Assembly: GCA_050248795.1 (NCBI GenBank)
Contig: JBFWRS010000028.1
Span: forward strand, 1-46,750
Source: CAZTDU01 sp050248795
GTDB taxonomy: Bacteria > Pseudomonadota > Gammaproteobacteria > Burkholderiales > SG8-39
Direction of reading: 5' to 3'
DNA length: 46,750 bases
Below, piece by piece: positions 1 through 6,690 of the stretch. The notes beneath the pieces are model-generated. The model did not search any database, was not told where the DNA came from, and saw only the letters and a list, made by a program, of their open reading frames with translations. Position 1 is the first letter of the stretch, and every line of letters starts with the position of its first letter. The position numbers and the translations under genes are program-made.

Positions 1-3
1 ATA

Positions 4-33
4 GCAAATTGACGTGTGGAAACTTCAATTTGC
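4..33. repeat. Inverted repeat, 9-bp perfect arms
   Basis: GCAAATTGA (4-12) and TCAATTTGC (25-33) are perfect reverse complements around a 12-base spacer. The arms are AT-rich, in contrast to the GC-rich surroundings. The repeat lies upstream of the helicase gene and next to a second, longer palindrome. It could be an operator, the hairpin of a terminator for a gene left of the window, or the edge of a mobile repeat; the sequence does not decide. Confidence 0.55.
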
Positions 34-48
34 CAGAAGACCCATCGA

Positions 49-82
49 CCGCTCGCCCGCCCGAATTCGGGCGGGCGAGCGG
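49..82. repeat. 34-bp perfect palindrome
   Basis: Every base from 49 to 82 pairs with its mirror partner: 17-bp arms centred on GAATTC, with outer parts made of GCTCGCCCGCCC and its complement. As RNA it would form a very stable GC hairpin. No T-run follows on the plus strand, so it is not a textbook intrinsic terminator in that direction. It lies 47 bases before the preferred helicase start at 130 and argues against translation starting further upstream. Confidence 0.7.
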
Positions 83-129
83 ACCCTCAACTTGCGTCGA
101 GTGTCGGAAAATTACTAAACGAGTTCAGA

Positions 130-1974
130 ATGGCGCACTTCGTCCCCGTCCTTTCGAGCGTCGTAGGCAAGATGACCTCCGGCGAACGCCGCTTCGCGCG
201 GCGGCTGGAATCGCATCTCGAAGACGACTACGTGTGCTGGTACAACGTGCCGGTCGGCGCGTGGAACCGGCATCCGGACTTCCTGATCCTGCATCCCCGG
301 CGCGGCCTGCTAGTGATCGAGGTGAAAGACTGGAAGCTGGAGAACGTCCGGGCGATGGACAAGCTTACTGCCACGCTGCAGGTCGATGGGCGCGAGGTGC
401 GGAAGTCGAATCCGCTGGAGCAGGCGAAGCAGTACGCATTCGGAGTGTGCCGGTTGCTGGAGTCCGATCCCGCGCTGGTGGGTGAGTCGGGAACGGCGTT
501 CCAGGGGAAGCTGGTGTTTCCCTGGGGCTACGGGGTGGTGCTCGCGAACATCACCCGCAAGCAGTTCGCGGGGACGGATCTCGGCGATGTGATTCCGTCA
601 GAGCGCGTGATTTGCCAGGACGAGATGGTGGAGTCGGTGGACGCGGAGGCGTTCCAGCAGCGGCTCTGGGGGATGTTCGGCGTCACGTTCAAGTGCCTCC
701 TCACGTTGCCGCAGGTAGACCGGGTGCGCTGGCACCTGTTTCCCGAGATTCGCGTCAGTCAGGGGACCTTCGACCTGGGGAGTCCCGCCGCGCCCGTGGC
801 CGGGATCGTGCCGGACATCGTTCGCGTGATGGATCTGCAGCAGGAGCAGCTCGCTAGGAGCATGGGGGACGGCCACCGGGTGATCCACGGCGTGGCCGGC
901 TCGGGCAAGACGATGATCCTGGGGTACCGCGCGCAGTACCTCGCGCAGGCGCTCGCCAAGCCGATCCTGATTCTTTGCTTCAACCGCGCGCTGGCGGCGC
1001 GGCTGCAGCAGATGGTCGATGAGCGCGGCATGGCGGCCACGGTGAGCGCGCGGAGCTTTCACGGCTGGTGCAACGACCAGCTGCGGCTGTATCACCTGCG
1101 GCGGCCCGAAGGCACGGGCGACGCGTTCATCGAACAGCTGGTGCAGACGGTCATTCAGGGCGTGGATAGCGGCAAGGTACCGCGCGCGCAGTACGGCGCC
1201 GTGCTGGTGGACGAGGGCCACGACTTCGAGCCGGAGTGGCTGAAGCTCGTCGCGCAGATGGTGCATCCGGAAACCAACTCGCTGCTCGTTCTCTACGACG
1301 ACGCGCAGAACATCAATCGCCGCAAGGCGCGGCTCGGGTTCAGCTTCGCCGACGTGGGCATCCAGGCGCGCGGCCGCACGACGATCCTGCGCATGAACTA
1401 CCGCAATACGGCGCAGATCATGGCGGTCGCCTGCGAGTTCGCGCGCGACCAGCTTTCGGCCAAGGAGGCGGAAGAAGACGCCATCCCGCTGGTTGCGCCG
1501 CAGAGCGCGGGCCGCAGCGGCGCGCTGCCCGAGCTTCGCGGCTTCAAGGGCGAGGCTGCGGAGCTCGACTATGTCGTCGAGCAGGCGCGAGCGCTGCACG
1601 ACAAGGGCACCGCCTGGAACGACATGGCGATACTCTTCCGCTATATGAAGCAGGGCGAGCGCTTCGCGCAAGCCGTAGCCCGCGCCGGCATTCCCTGCGA
1701 TCTGCTGCAGGGCAATCGATACCTGCCGGCCAAGAACAGCCTCAAGATCCTCAGCATGCACAGCAGCAAGGGGCTGGAGTTCCCAGTCGTGTTCCTGCCG
1801 TGCCTGGACGCGATGCCCGCGCCCAGCCAGGAAGTCGCCGCCGAGGCCAAGCTCCTGTACGTCGCCATGACGAGGGCGATGGAACGGCTGCATATGACGC
1901 ATCACGCAAGATCGGTATTCGTCGACCGCTTGCGGGCGGCGCTTGGTGCCGGTGCTGTGGAAAAACTGGGCTAG
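130..1974 (+). CDS. NERD-domain nuclease / UvrD-Rep-type superfamily 1 helicase
   Basis: A 614-residue cytoplasmic protein. The N-terminus is a NERD (nuclease-related) domain with the PD-(D/E)xK pattern E19, D50 and E64-V-K66. A superfamily 1 helicase core follows: Walker A GVAGSGKT around K260, motif II DEGHD at about 361-365, a motif V-like segment SMHSSKGLEFPVV, and motif VI LLYVAMTRA near the C-terminus. ATG 130 is chosen because an in-frame ATG at 16 would require translation through a 34-bp palindrome and would add a low-complexity leader before the NERD fold. Such nuclease-helicase fusions are presumed to process DNA and are often found in accessory regions. A hicB-like gene starts only 10 bases downstream, which suggests shared transcription. 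Biological role unproven. Confidence 0.88.
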   Translation: MAHFVPVLSSVVGKMTSGERRFARRLESHLEDDYVCWYNVPVGAWNRHPDFLILHPRRGLLVIEVKDWKLENVRAMDKLTATLQVDGREVRKSNPLEQAKQYAFGVCRLLESDPALVGESGTAFQGKLVFPWGYGVVLANITRKQFAGTDLGDVIPSERVICQDEMVESVDAEAFQQRLWGMFGVTFKCLLTLPQVDRVRWHLFPEIRVSQGTFDLGSPAAPVAGIVPDIVRVMDLQQEQLARSMGDGHRVIHGVAGSGKTMILGYRAQYLAQALAKPILILCFNRALAARLQQMVDERGMAATVSARSFHGWCNDQLRLYHLRRPEGTGDAFIEQLVQTVIQGVDSGKVPRAQYGAVLVDEGHDFEPEWLKLVAQMVHPETNSLLVLYDDAQNINRRKARLGFSFADVGIQARGRTTILRMNYRNTAQIMAVACEFARDQLSAKEAEEDAIPLVAPQSAGRSGALPELRGFKGEAAELDYVVEQARALHDKGTAWNDMAILFRYMKQGERFAQAVARAGIPCDLLQGNRYLPAKNSLKILSMHSSKGLEFPVVFLPCLDAMPAPSQEVAAEAKLLYVAMTRAMERLHMTHHARSVFVDRLRAALGAGAVEKLG

Positions 1975-1984
1975 ACTGCGTCCT

Positions 1985-2191
1985 GTGAGCGAGATCATTT
2001 TTGTCATCGAGGAAGACCCAGAGGGCGGCTATACCGCCAAGGCAGTGGGGGAGTCGATCTTCACGCAGGCCGAGGATCTCGGAGCGCTCCAGGAGCGCGT
2101 GCGGGATGCGGTGCGCTGCCACTTCGACGATGGCAAGACGCCGAAGCTGATCCGTCTTCACTTCGTGCGCGACGAGGTGATCGCGGCATGA
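1985..2191 (+). CDS. hicB: HicB-like antitoxin
   Basis: A 68-residue protein that opens SEIIFVIEEDPEGGYTAKA, the partial-RNase-H-like beta fold of HicB-family antitoxins; homologues of this short subfamily are sometimes misnamed 2-oxoisovalerate dehydrogenase. It should bind and neutralise the HicA toxin encoded next to it. A start at GTG 1985 fits the domain start. A TTG at 1943 would add 14 residues overlapping the helicase gene and is less likely. Its stop overlaps the hicA start (ATGA, 2188-2191), so the two are translationally coupled. The order is antitoxin first, and there is no C-terminal DNA-binding domain, so this form may not autoregulate in the classical way. Confidence 0.75.
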   Translation: MSEIIFVIEEDPEGGYTAKAVGESIFTQAEDLGALQERVRDAVRCHFDDGKTPKLIRLHFVRDEVIAA

Positions 2192-2427
2192 AGCTGCCCC
2201 GGGATCTTTCCGGGGCAGATCTGATCAAGGCCCTGGGCGGCGTCGGTTACCGTGTGACGCGCCAGACCGGCAGCCACGCGAGGCTCACCATCGACGCGCC
2301 GACCCGGCACCATGTCACGGTACCGATGCACGATCCGCTCAAGATCGGGACGCTCGCGGGAATCCTGAACGATGTCGCGGGTCACATGAAGATTACCCGG
2401 GAACAACTGCAGGCTCGTCTGTTCTGA
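2188..2427 (+). CDS. hicA: HicA-family mRNA interferase toxin
   Basis: A 79-residue protein of the HicA (YcfA) double-stranded-RNA-binding-like fold. The signature is a GYxVxRQxGSHxRL stretch with the presumed catalytic His30, then a VPMHDPLKIGTLAGIL segment matching the conserved 'vP.H.....gtl..Il' part of HicA. Members cleave mRNA independently of the ribosome. The length is normal for the family and nothing looks broken, so the pair may be functional. The start overlaps hicB by 4 bases. Confidence 0.85.
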   Translation: MKLPRDLSGADLIKALGGVGYRVTRQTGSHARLTIDAPTRHHVTVPMHDPLKIGTLAGILNDVAGHMKITREQLQARLF

Positions 2428-2479
2428 AGCCCGGGCACCAGGGGCATTGCCAAGACCTCGAGTATCCGGCCGGGAGGGC

Positions 2480-2516
2480 GGGGTCTGACCCCAAGGGGCT
2501 TGCCAAAAGGGCAAGC
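2480..2516. repeat. Two adjacent hairpins after hicA, including GGGGTCTGACCCC
   Basis: GGGGTCTGACCCC (2480-2492) is palindromic except for its central base. Five bases later GCTTGCC (2498-2504) and GGCAAGC (2510-2516) form a perfect 7-bp stem with loop AAAAG. The first motif resembles short palindromes scattered between genes in many proteobacteria (from memory, not searched). The pair could end hicBA transcription, although no T-run follows. It also marks the junction with the truncated regulator downstream. Confidence 0.5.
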
Positions 2517-2539
2517 GTGTCGCCGGACTCCGGCTGCAT

Positions 2540-2743
2540 GTGCCGCCGCAAGTGGACGTAGAGGCCGTGCGCGAGCGGACCGGCCTTACCCAGGAGGAAT
2601 TCGCGGCGACCTTCGCCATCAGCTTGGGCGCGCTCAGGCATTGGGAGCGCGGCGATCGCAAGCCGCGCGGCACCGCGCTCGTTCTCCTCAACGTGATCGC
2701 GAGGGACCCGAACGCGGTGCTGCGGGCTGTGGAGAAGGCCTGA
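2540..2743 (+). CDS. HigA/XRE-type helix-turn-helix protein, probably a C-terminal remnant
   Basis: A 67-residue product from GTG 2540 containing one HTH: VRERTGLTQEEFAATFAISLGALRHWERG followed by a KPRGTAL turn, typical of the C-terminal half of HigA-like antitoxins. The reading frame stays open upstream to a TGA at 2486-2488, and codons just before the GTG (RVAGLRLH) still match what usually precedes this domain in about 100-residue family members. The N-terminal half is therefore missing rather than naturally short. No HigB/RelE-like toxin gene is adjacent. It may be a decayed antitoxin; whether it is still expressed is unknown. Confidence 0.6.
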   Translation: MPPQVDVEAVRERTGLTQEEFAATFAISLGALRHWERGDRKPRGTALVLLNVIARDPNAVLRAVEKA

Positions 2744-2755
2744 GGCCGCAGGCGC

Positions 2756-2777
2756 TTGCCAGGGCGCTGCCAGGCAA
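2756..2777. terminator. Weak hairpin between convergent genes
   Basis: TTGCC (2756-2760) and GGCAA (2773-2777) can pair, with two further G-C pairs after an A-A mismatch. It sits just past the HTH gene in the 117-base convergent gap before the methyltransferase gene. There is no T-run. Nothing else is recognisable in the gap. Confidence 0.25.
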
Positions 2778-2860
2778 TCCGCCAGGCTGAGGATCCGCAC
2801 CCCCGCGTACCCGCCGCGGGCCCTCTCGCCCTGGCCGCCCGGAAACACCAGCGCCGCGAC

Positions 2861-3712
2861 TCAGACGGACACGCTGACGCGCAAGTAGGTCGCCGGGATG
2901 GTGGTGTGGTCCGTGCGCCCGCTCGCGTTCTGCGCGGCAAAGAGCGCCTCGAGCTCGCGCTGCAGCTCGGCGACGCGGCCGTTCTTTCGCGCGGCGTCGA
3001 AGGCGTTCATGGTGGGGCCGTAGAAGTCGCGGAAGCGGCCGACGAGCTCGGCCGGGGTGCCGGCGAAGTCGAAGGTGAAGCTGTCGCGCGCGAAGGAGAC
3101 GTTCGCGGCCGGGACGCCGGCGGCGACGAAGCGCTCCGCGACGGTGGCGTCGACGCCCCAGCTCATCGGGCTGACGAAGCCGGCGGGCGGCGGCGGGGTG
3201 TAGGCGGAGCTGATCTTCAGGATCTGCGCGACCAGGGTCGGGTCGTTCGGGATCCAGTTGCCCATGACGATGCGCCCGCCCGGGCGTACCACGCGCACCA
3301 TGGCGTTGGCCACGTCCTGCGGCCGCGGCGCGAACATGGCGCCGAAGATGCTGACGAGGAGGTCGAAGCTCTTGTCCGGCACGCCCTGCAGCTCGCAGGC
3401 GTCGCCTTCCTGGAAGCGGATGTTGGCAAGACCAAGCTGCTGCGCGCGGCGCTTGCCCGCGGCGACCAGGTTCGACGCGATGTCGACGCCCAGGACCACG
3501 GCGCCGCGCTGGGCGGCGGGGATGGCGGTGGTGCCGTCGCCGCAGCCGAGGTCGAGCACCTTCATGCCCTTCGCGACGCCGAGCTTCTCGACCAGCGCGT
3601 CGCCGCTCGCGCGCATGGTGTCCGCGATGCGGGTGAAGTCGCCCTTCTCCCACAGGGCCTTGTTGGGATTGACCGGCTGGATGTTCGATGCGACTGCGGT
3701 GGCGCTTTGCAT
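2861..3712 (-). CDS. Class I SAM-dependent methyltransferase
   Basis: A 283-residue cytoplasmic protein with the Rossmann-type SAM-binding motif I VLDLGCGDGTTAIP at roughly residues 51-64, an acidic end of strand 2 (LGVDIASNLV), motif DACELQGVPDKSFDLLVS, and a post-I segment VRVVRPGGRIVMGNW typical of UbiE/Methyltransf_25-like enzymes. Substrate unknown; the closest general family methylates small molecules. ATG 3712 is preceded by AAGGAG with good spacing. It is transcribed alone and faces the HTH remnant. An inverted repeat lies about 70 bases upstream. Confidence 0.85.
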   Translation of the reverse strand: MQSATAVASNIQPVNPNKALWEKGDFTRIADTMRASGDALVEKLGVAKGMKVLDLGCGDGTTAIPAAQRGAVVLGVDIASNLVAAGKRRAQQLGLANIRFQEGDACELQGVPDKSFDLLVSIFGAMFAPRPQDVANAMVRVVRPGGRIVMGNWIPNDPTLVAQILKISSAYTPPPPAGFVSPMSWGVDATVAERFVAAGVPAANVSFARDSFTFDFAGTPAELVGRFRDFYGPTMNAFDAARKNGRVAELQRELEALFAAQNASGRTDHTTIPATYLRVSVSV

Positions 3713-3778
3713 GCTGCTTGCTCCTTGGGTTGATGAAACTGGGGAGCCGAGCTTAGGCGCGCGCGAGGCCGGGAGTAT

Positions 3779-3797
3779 TTCGCGTCTGTATCGCGAA
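3779..3797. promoter_or_regulatory. Inverted repeat upstream of the methyltransferase gene
   Basis: TTCGCG (3779-3784) and CGCGAA (3792-3797) are separated by 7 bases and overlap a repeated TGTATCG. It lies between the methyltransferase and START-domain genes, 67 bases from the methyltransferase start, so an operator role is possible. No clear -35/-10 pair was found beside it. Confidence 0.3.
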
Positions 3798-3833
3798 TGT
3801 ATCGGTCAGGAAAAAGGCTGGAGCCTGCGCGCG

Positions 3834-4445
3834 TTACCGCGCCGCGGGCGGCTTTTCCAGGTGCTGGCGCATCCGGCGCGCGGTCTCCCGCAGGTCTTCG
3901 GCTGCGTGATCGCGCACCAGCGCGGTCGGCAGCAAGGCGCCGATGTCGACGTAGGACTGGCACACCACCAGTTGGTGCTCGTCGTCCGGACCCCGGCGTA
4001 TGACCCATTCGCCGGAGATGCTCCTGAAGTCGCCCTCGACGCGGCGATAGGACAGCCGCCTGCCGGGCTGCTCGTAGTCGCGCTGCAGCACGTAGTCGAA
4101 GCGCATCCACGCGGCGCGCACGCGCAGGCGCACGCGCGCGCCATGCGCGTTCTCGTCCAGCACGCGCAACTCCTCGACGTTGCCGAGGACGCCGGGCAGG
4201 CGCTTGTAATCCGTCAGCAGGCTCCACACCGCCTCGGGTCGCGCCCTGACCAGGAACGCGGCCCTCAGGCCGTGTATGCCCTCGTGGTTGGTGACCTGCT
4301 CGATGAGAATCTCGCCGTCGCGCAGGCGGGCGCGCTGGGCGTCGTTGTAGTCCTCTCCGGCCGCGGGCCCGCCCGACAGCACGAGGAGCAGGATCGCACC
4401 GCGTGCGATTGCCCGGCCGATTCCCACCGCAAGCCTGCGCGCCAT
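3834..4445 (-). CDS. SRPBCC (START/polyketide-cyclase-like) exported protein
   Basis: A 203-residue protein. The first about 30 residues form a signal-like segment: basic start MARRLAVGIGRA, hydrophobic AILLLVLSGG, then an AxG-type cleavage region. The mature part has the SRPBCC helix-grip pattern (AAFLVRARPEAVWSLLTDYKRLPGVLGNV, then a long beta stretch and a C-terminal helix ALVRDHAAEDLRETARRMR) seen in coenzyme-Q-binding COQ10-like and START proteins that bind hydrophobic ligands. It probably acts in the periplasm as a lipid or small-molecule binder; no catalytic role is evident. It is divergent from the membrane methyltransferase gene at 4569. Confidence 0.7.
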   Translation of the reverse strand: MARRLAVGIGRAIARGAILLLVLSGGPAAGEDYNDAQRARLRDGEILIEQVTNHEGIHGLRAAFLVRARPEAVWSLLTDYKRLPGVLGNVEELRVLDENAHGARVRLRVRAAWMRFDYVLQRDYEQPGRRLSYRRVEGDFRSISGEWVIRRGPDDEHQLVVCQSYVDIGALLPTALVRDHAAEDLRETARRMRQHLEKPPAAR

Positions 4446-4568
4446 GCGCGGGATTCTGCTGCGCTTCCGTGACAGTGGCGCTACGCACTCGCGGCGGAAG
4501 CATGCCGCGTAATCGGCCTGTCACGAGCCGGCAACAGACTCCGGCGTGCGATCACACGGAGCGGCTGC

Positions 4569-5387
4569 TTGACGGCAAGGGTGGAACAGGCGCGCGGGCT
4601 TGGCCGGCGGGACGTGTCCCTCGCCTTTTCCCTGCTGTTCGTCGTCATCGTCGTGTCGGCGTCGCGCGGCGCGGACCCGGCCGTCGCGGTCTATGCGCTT
4701 TCCTTCTGGCACTACTACCTGTACTGGCTCGCCTACCGCTACGGCGCGGTCGCGCTCGACGTCTTCAAGCGCGACGCGGTCGTGATGAAGGCCGTTGCGC
4801 TGGCCGCGCTGGGCCATGCGTATCTCGCCGCCCCGCCCGACTTCCTGTCGCTGGCCGTGGTGGGCGCAGGCTTCCTGCTGAACGTCGCCGCGGCGCGGGC
4901 GCTCGGCGCAGACCGCACGTACTACGGGCGCGAAGTCGCCGGCCTGCCGCCGCTGCGGATCGCCGCCTTCCCGTACTCGCGGATTGCGCACCCGATGCTG
5001 GTCGGCAACGTCGTTGCTTACGGCGGCACCCTCGTCAATGCCGATTTCCGCGGCCAGTGGTGGCCCCTCGCCTGCGCCCACGTGGCCCTGAACCTCGGCC
5101 TGCTGGCGATGGAGCGCTACGTCACGCCCCTGCGCCGCGGCGCCGGCAGCGAAGCCGCCGCCGGCGCGCGCGGGCAGATGCCGCTCGCCGGCTGCGGCAT
5201 CGTCGCGGCGGGCGCCGCCACGGGCGGCGCGCTCGGCTACGCCGGTGGGCAGGATGCCGCGACCTTCGTCGCCGCGGGCCTGGGCGCCGGCGCTGCGGGC
5301 TACGCCTGCGTGCTGTTTCATTGCTACGCGCGACCGCCATTTGTGCCCGGCGGGCGGCGCGACACTTCAAGGGAGGGATCCGGATGA
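4569..5387 (+). CDS. Membrane methyltransferase-like protein (PEMT/ICMT type) with glycine-rich C-terminus
   Basis: A 272-residue, mostly hydrophobic protein with several membrane segments. The stretch PYSRIAHPMLVGNVVAYGG resembles the 'RxxRHPxYxG' SAM-binding signature of phosphatidylethanolamine N-methyltransferase and isoprenylcysteine carboxyl methyltransferase families, and ALNLGLLAMERYV matches the following helix with its E/R pair. The last about 80 residues are Gly/Ala-rich membrane helices like a glycine-zipper hairpin. The TTG 4569 start is supported by GGAG seven bases upstream; GTG 4581 is an alternative without a ribosome site. It overlaps the next gene by ATGA. Function inferred only from fold similarity: methylation of a lipid or quinone-like membrane substrate is plausible. 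Confidence 0.55.
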   Translation: MTARVEQARGLGRRDVSLAFSLLFVVIVVSASRGADPAVAVYALSFWHYYLYWLAYRYGAVALDVFKRDAVVMKAVALAALGHAYLAAPPDFLSLAVVGAGFLLNVAAARALGADRTYYGREVAGLPPLRIAAFPYSRIAHPMLVGNVVAYGGTLVNADFRGQWWPLACAHVALNLGLLAMERYVTPLRRGAGSEAAAGARGQMPLAGCGIVAAGAATGGALGYAGGQDAATFVAAGLGAGAAGYACVLFHCYARPPFVPGGRRDTSREGSG

Positions 5388-6232
5388 ACGATGCAATGCG
5401 ATTCGAAAAGGCGGGCGCGGCGCCTGTGCAGAGCGCCCTCGCCGCGCAGAGGTTTCCCGCCACCGTGGGCTGCTTCGAAGACGCGCCGACGCGGGCGACG
5501 ATCGACGGGCTGGTGCAATGGGTCATGGACCGCTACCGCGACGACCTGCGGCGGCGGCCGTCGAAGCACGTCTACGTGCGCAAGCTTCCGGGCGAGGCGA
5601 TCGCCCGGATCGACCGCATCCGCGACCACGCCGCCGTCCGCGACGCCATCCTGCGCCGCTTCGAGCCCGGCAGCCGGCTCCTGCCGATGAAGCACACCGA
5701 CGAGCTGTACCTGTCGCACTACAACAAGGACTACGGCGGCGACCACGGGCTCTACGGCAGGCACTACGACGGCAACCTGCGCTTCGTGCCGTTCTGCCCG
5801 GTGGTGCGCGCGCTGATCTACCTGCAGTCCGACGCGACGTACACGGTGGTGTTCGGCGACAGCGGCGTCGCGAAGGCGTTCGCGACCTACGATTTCGCCT
5901 TGCTCGATTTTCATCGCGAGCTGCACTGGGTGGAAGGCTGCTACAACCCGGACGATCGGCAGCGCATCGTGCTGAAGTGCAACTACCTGGTCGCGCCGCC
6001 CAGGGGCAACCGGCTCGCGCAAGCCATGCTGGCGGCGAACACCGGCGTGTTCTACGTGGTCAAGGCGGCGATGGAGTACTCGAAGAGCCCCGCCAACCCG
6101 CCGCAGTTCGCCGTGGGGCTGCTGTGCAACCTCTTTCGCGTGCTGAACAACGTGCATCCCCTGGTGCCGCTCGCGTTCATCCTGCTCGTCCTCGCCGCCG
6201 CGGGATGGGGCATCCATGGCTTGTTGACCTGA
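5384..6232 (+). CDS. Membrane-anchored protein with 2OG-Fe(II)-oxygenase-like residue pattern
   Basis: A 282-residue protein I do not recognise as a named family. It has a possible iron triad: H127-Y-D129, then H177 or H181 about 50 residues later, followed 11-17 residues on by R192/R194 in a beta-strand-like RIVLKCNYL. That order and spacing are typical of double-stranded-beta-helix 2-oxoglutarate/Fe(II) dioxygenases. The C-terminus has one clear transmembrane helix (PLAFILLVLAAAGWGI). ATG 5384 has GGGAGGG eight bases upstream and overlaps the stop of the membrane methyltransferase gene, so the two are co-expressed and may act on one membrane-bound substrate. The enzymatic assignment is inference. 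Confidence 0.5.
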   Translation: MNDAMRFEKAGAAPVQSALAAQRFPATVGCFEDAPTRATIDGLVQWVMDRYRDDLRRRPSKHVYVRKLPGEAIARIDRIRDHAAVRDAILRRFEPGSRLLPMKHTDELYLSHYNKDYGGDHGLYGRHYDGNLRFVPFCPVVRALIYLQSDATYTVVFGDSGVAKAFATYDFALLDFHRELHWVEGCYNPDDRQRIVLKCNYLVAPPRGNRLAQAMLAANTGVFYVVKAAMEYSKSPANPPQFAVGLLCNLFRVLNNVHPLVPLAFILLVLAAAGWGIHGLLT

Positions 6233-6250
6233 GCGGCGCGTTCGCGCCGC
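6233..6250. terminator. GC hairpin after the membrane gene pair
   Basis: GCGGCGCG (6233-6240) and CGCGCCGC (6243-6250) form an 8-bp perfect stem with a two-base loop, starting at the base after the stop codon. No T-tract follows, so it would need Rho or act mainly to protect the mRNA end. Confidence 0.4.
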
Positions 6251-6336
6251 GATGCGCGAAGGCCGCGTCACCTTCGGCCTCATTCGGCGCCTGCCTCGCC
6301 CTCGTCGGAAGCTCGTGTTGCCGCGCGGGATTGCTT

Positions 6337-6359
6337 AATTACACGGATTTCATGTAATT
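6337..6359. promoter_or_regulatory. Operator-like inverted repeat before the RHH antitoxin gene
   Basis: AATTACA (6337-6343) and TGTAATT (6353-6359) are perfect reverse complements around a 9-base spacer, ending 7 bases before the ATG of the ribbon-helix-helix gene. It is an AT-rich spot in GC-rich DNA. RHH antitoxins bind such palindromes over their own promoters, so autoregulation is the natural reading. No Shine-Dalgarno sequence is visible between the repeat and ATG 6367. Confidence 0.55.
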
Positions 6360-6366
6360 TGCCGAA

Positions 6367-6615
6367 ATGAAGAACCTGACCATCACCCTGGACGAAGAGA
6401 CCGCACGCCTCGCGCGCATCCGCGCCTCGGAACGGGAGATGAGCCTCTCGCGCTACATTGGCGAGGTGCTGCGCAGGGAACTGCGCCACGACGACGCGTA
6501 CGAGGCCGCGTACCGCGCCTGGCGCGCGGAAAAGCCGTTCCCCTTGAAAGGGCCGCCCGAGCCCTATCCCAGGCGCGAGGAGCTCCATCACCGGCCCGCG
6601 CTTCGTCAACGCTAA
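6367..6615 (+). CDS. Ribbon-helix-helix (VapB/CopG-like) antitoxin, orphan
   Basis: An 82-residue protein. The N-terminal strand KNLTITLDEETARLARIRA and the helix MSLSRYIGEVLRREL form the RHH DNA-binding fold. The C-terminal tail (FPLKGPPEPYPRREELHHRPALR) resembles the toxin-wrapping tail of VapB proteins. A VapC PIN-domain toxin normally follows within a few bases, but the 75 bases after the stop lead into a promoter and the phytanoyl-CoA dioxygenase gene instead. It is therefore an orphan, either a remnant or an antitoxin protecting against a toxin encoded elsewhere. Confidence 0.7.
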   Translation: MKNLTITLDEETARLARIRASEREMSLSRYIGEVLRRELRHDDAYEAAYRAWRAEKPFPLKGPPEPYPRREELHHRPALRQR

Positions 6616-6634
6616 CAATCACCCCCCCGCGCGG

Positions 6635-6663
6635 CTGACAGCGCCGCATCCACGGTCTATCCT
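6635..6663 (+). promoter_or_regulatory. Sigma-70-like promoter for the PhyH operon
   Basis: CTGACA (6635-6640) and TATCCT (6658-6663) are separated by 17 bases. The predicted transcript would start near 6670, about 20 bases before ATG 6691, with a purine-rich GAGGGCGGGG ribosome site between. It implies the dioxygenase operon is independent of the antitoxin gene upstream. Confidence 0.5.
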
Positions 6664-6690
6664 GCGGGCCTTCTGGCAAGAGGGCGGGGC

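Noticed and set aside
598..2007. 469-codon open frame antisense to the helicase
   Set aside because: High-GC shadow frame with low-complexity R/A/H-rich product; the plus frame has full nuclease and helicase motifs.
4469..4524. GTGACAG and CTGTCAC as an operator pair between divergent genes
   Set aside because: Arms are 42 bases apart with no second copy or symmetry around them; chance is likely.
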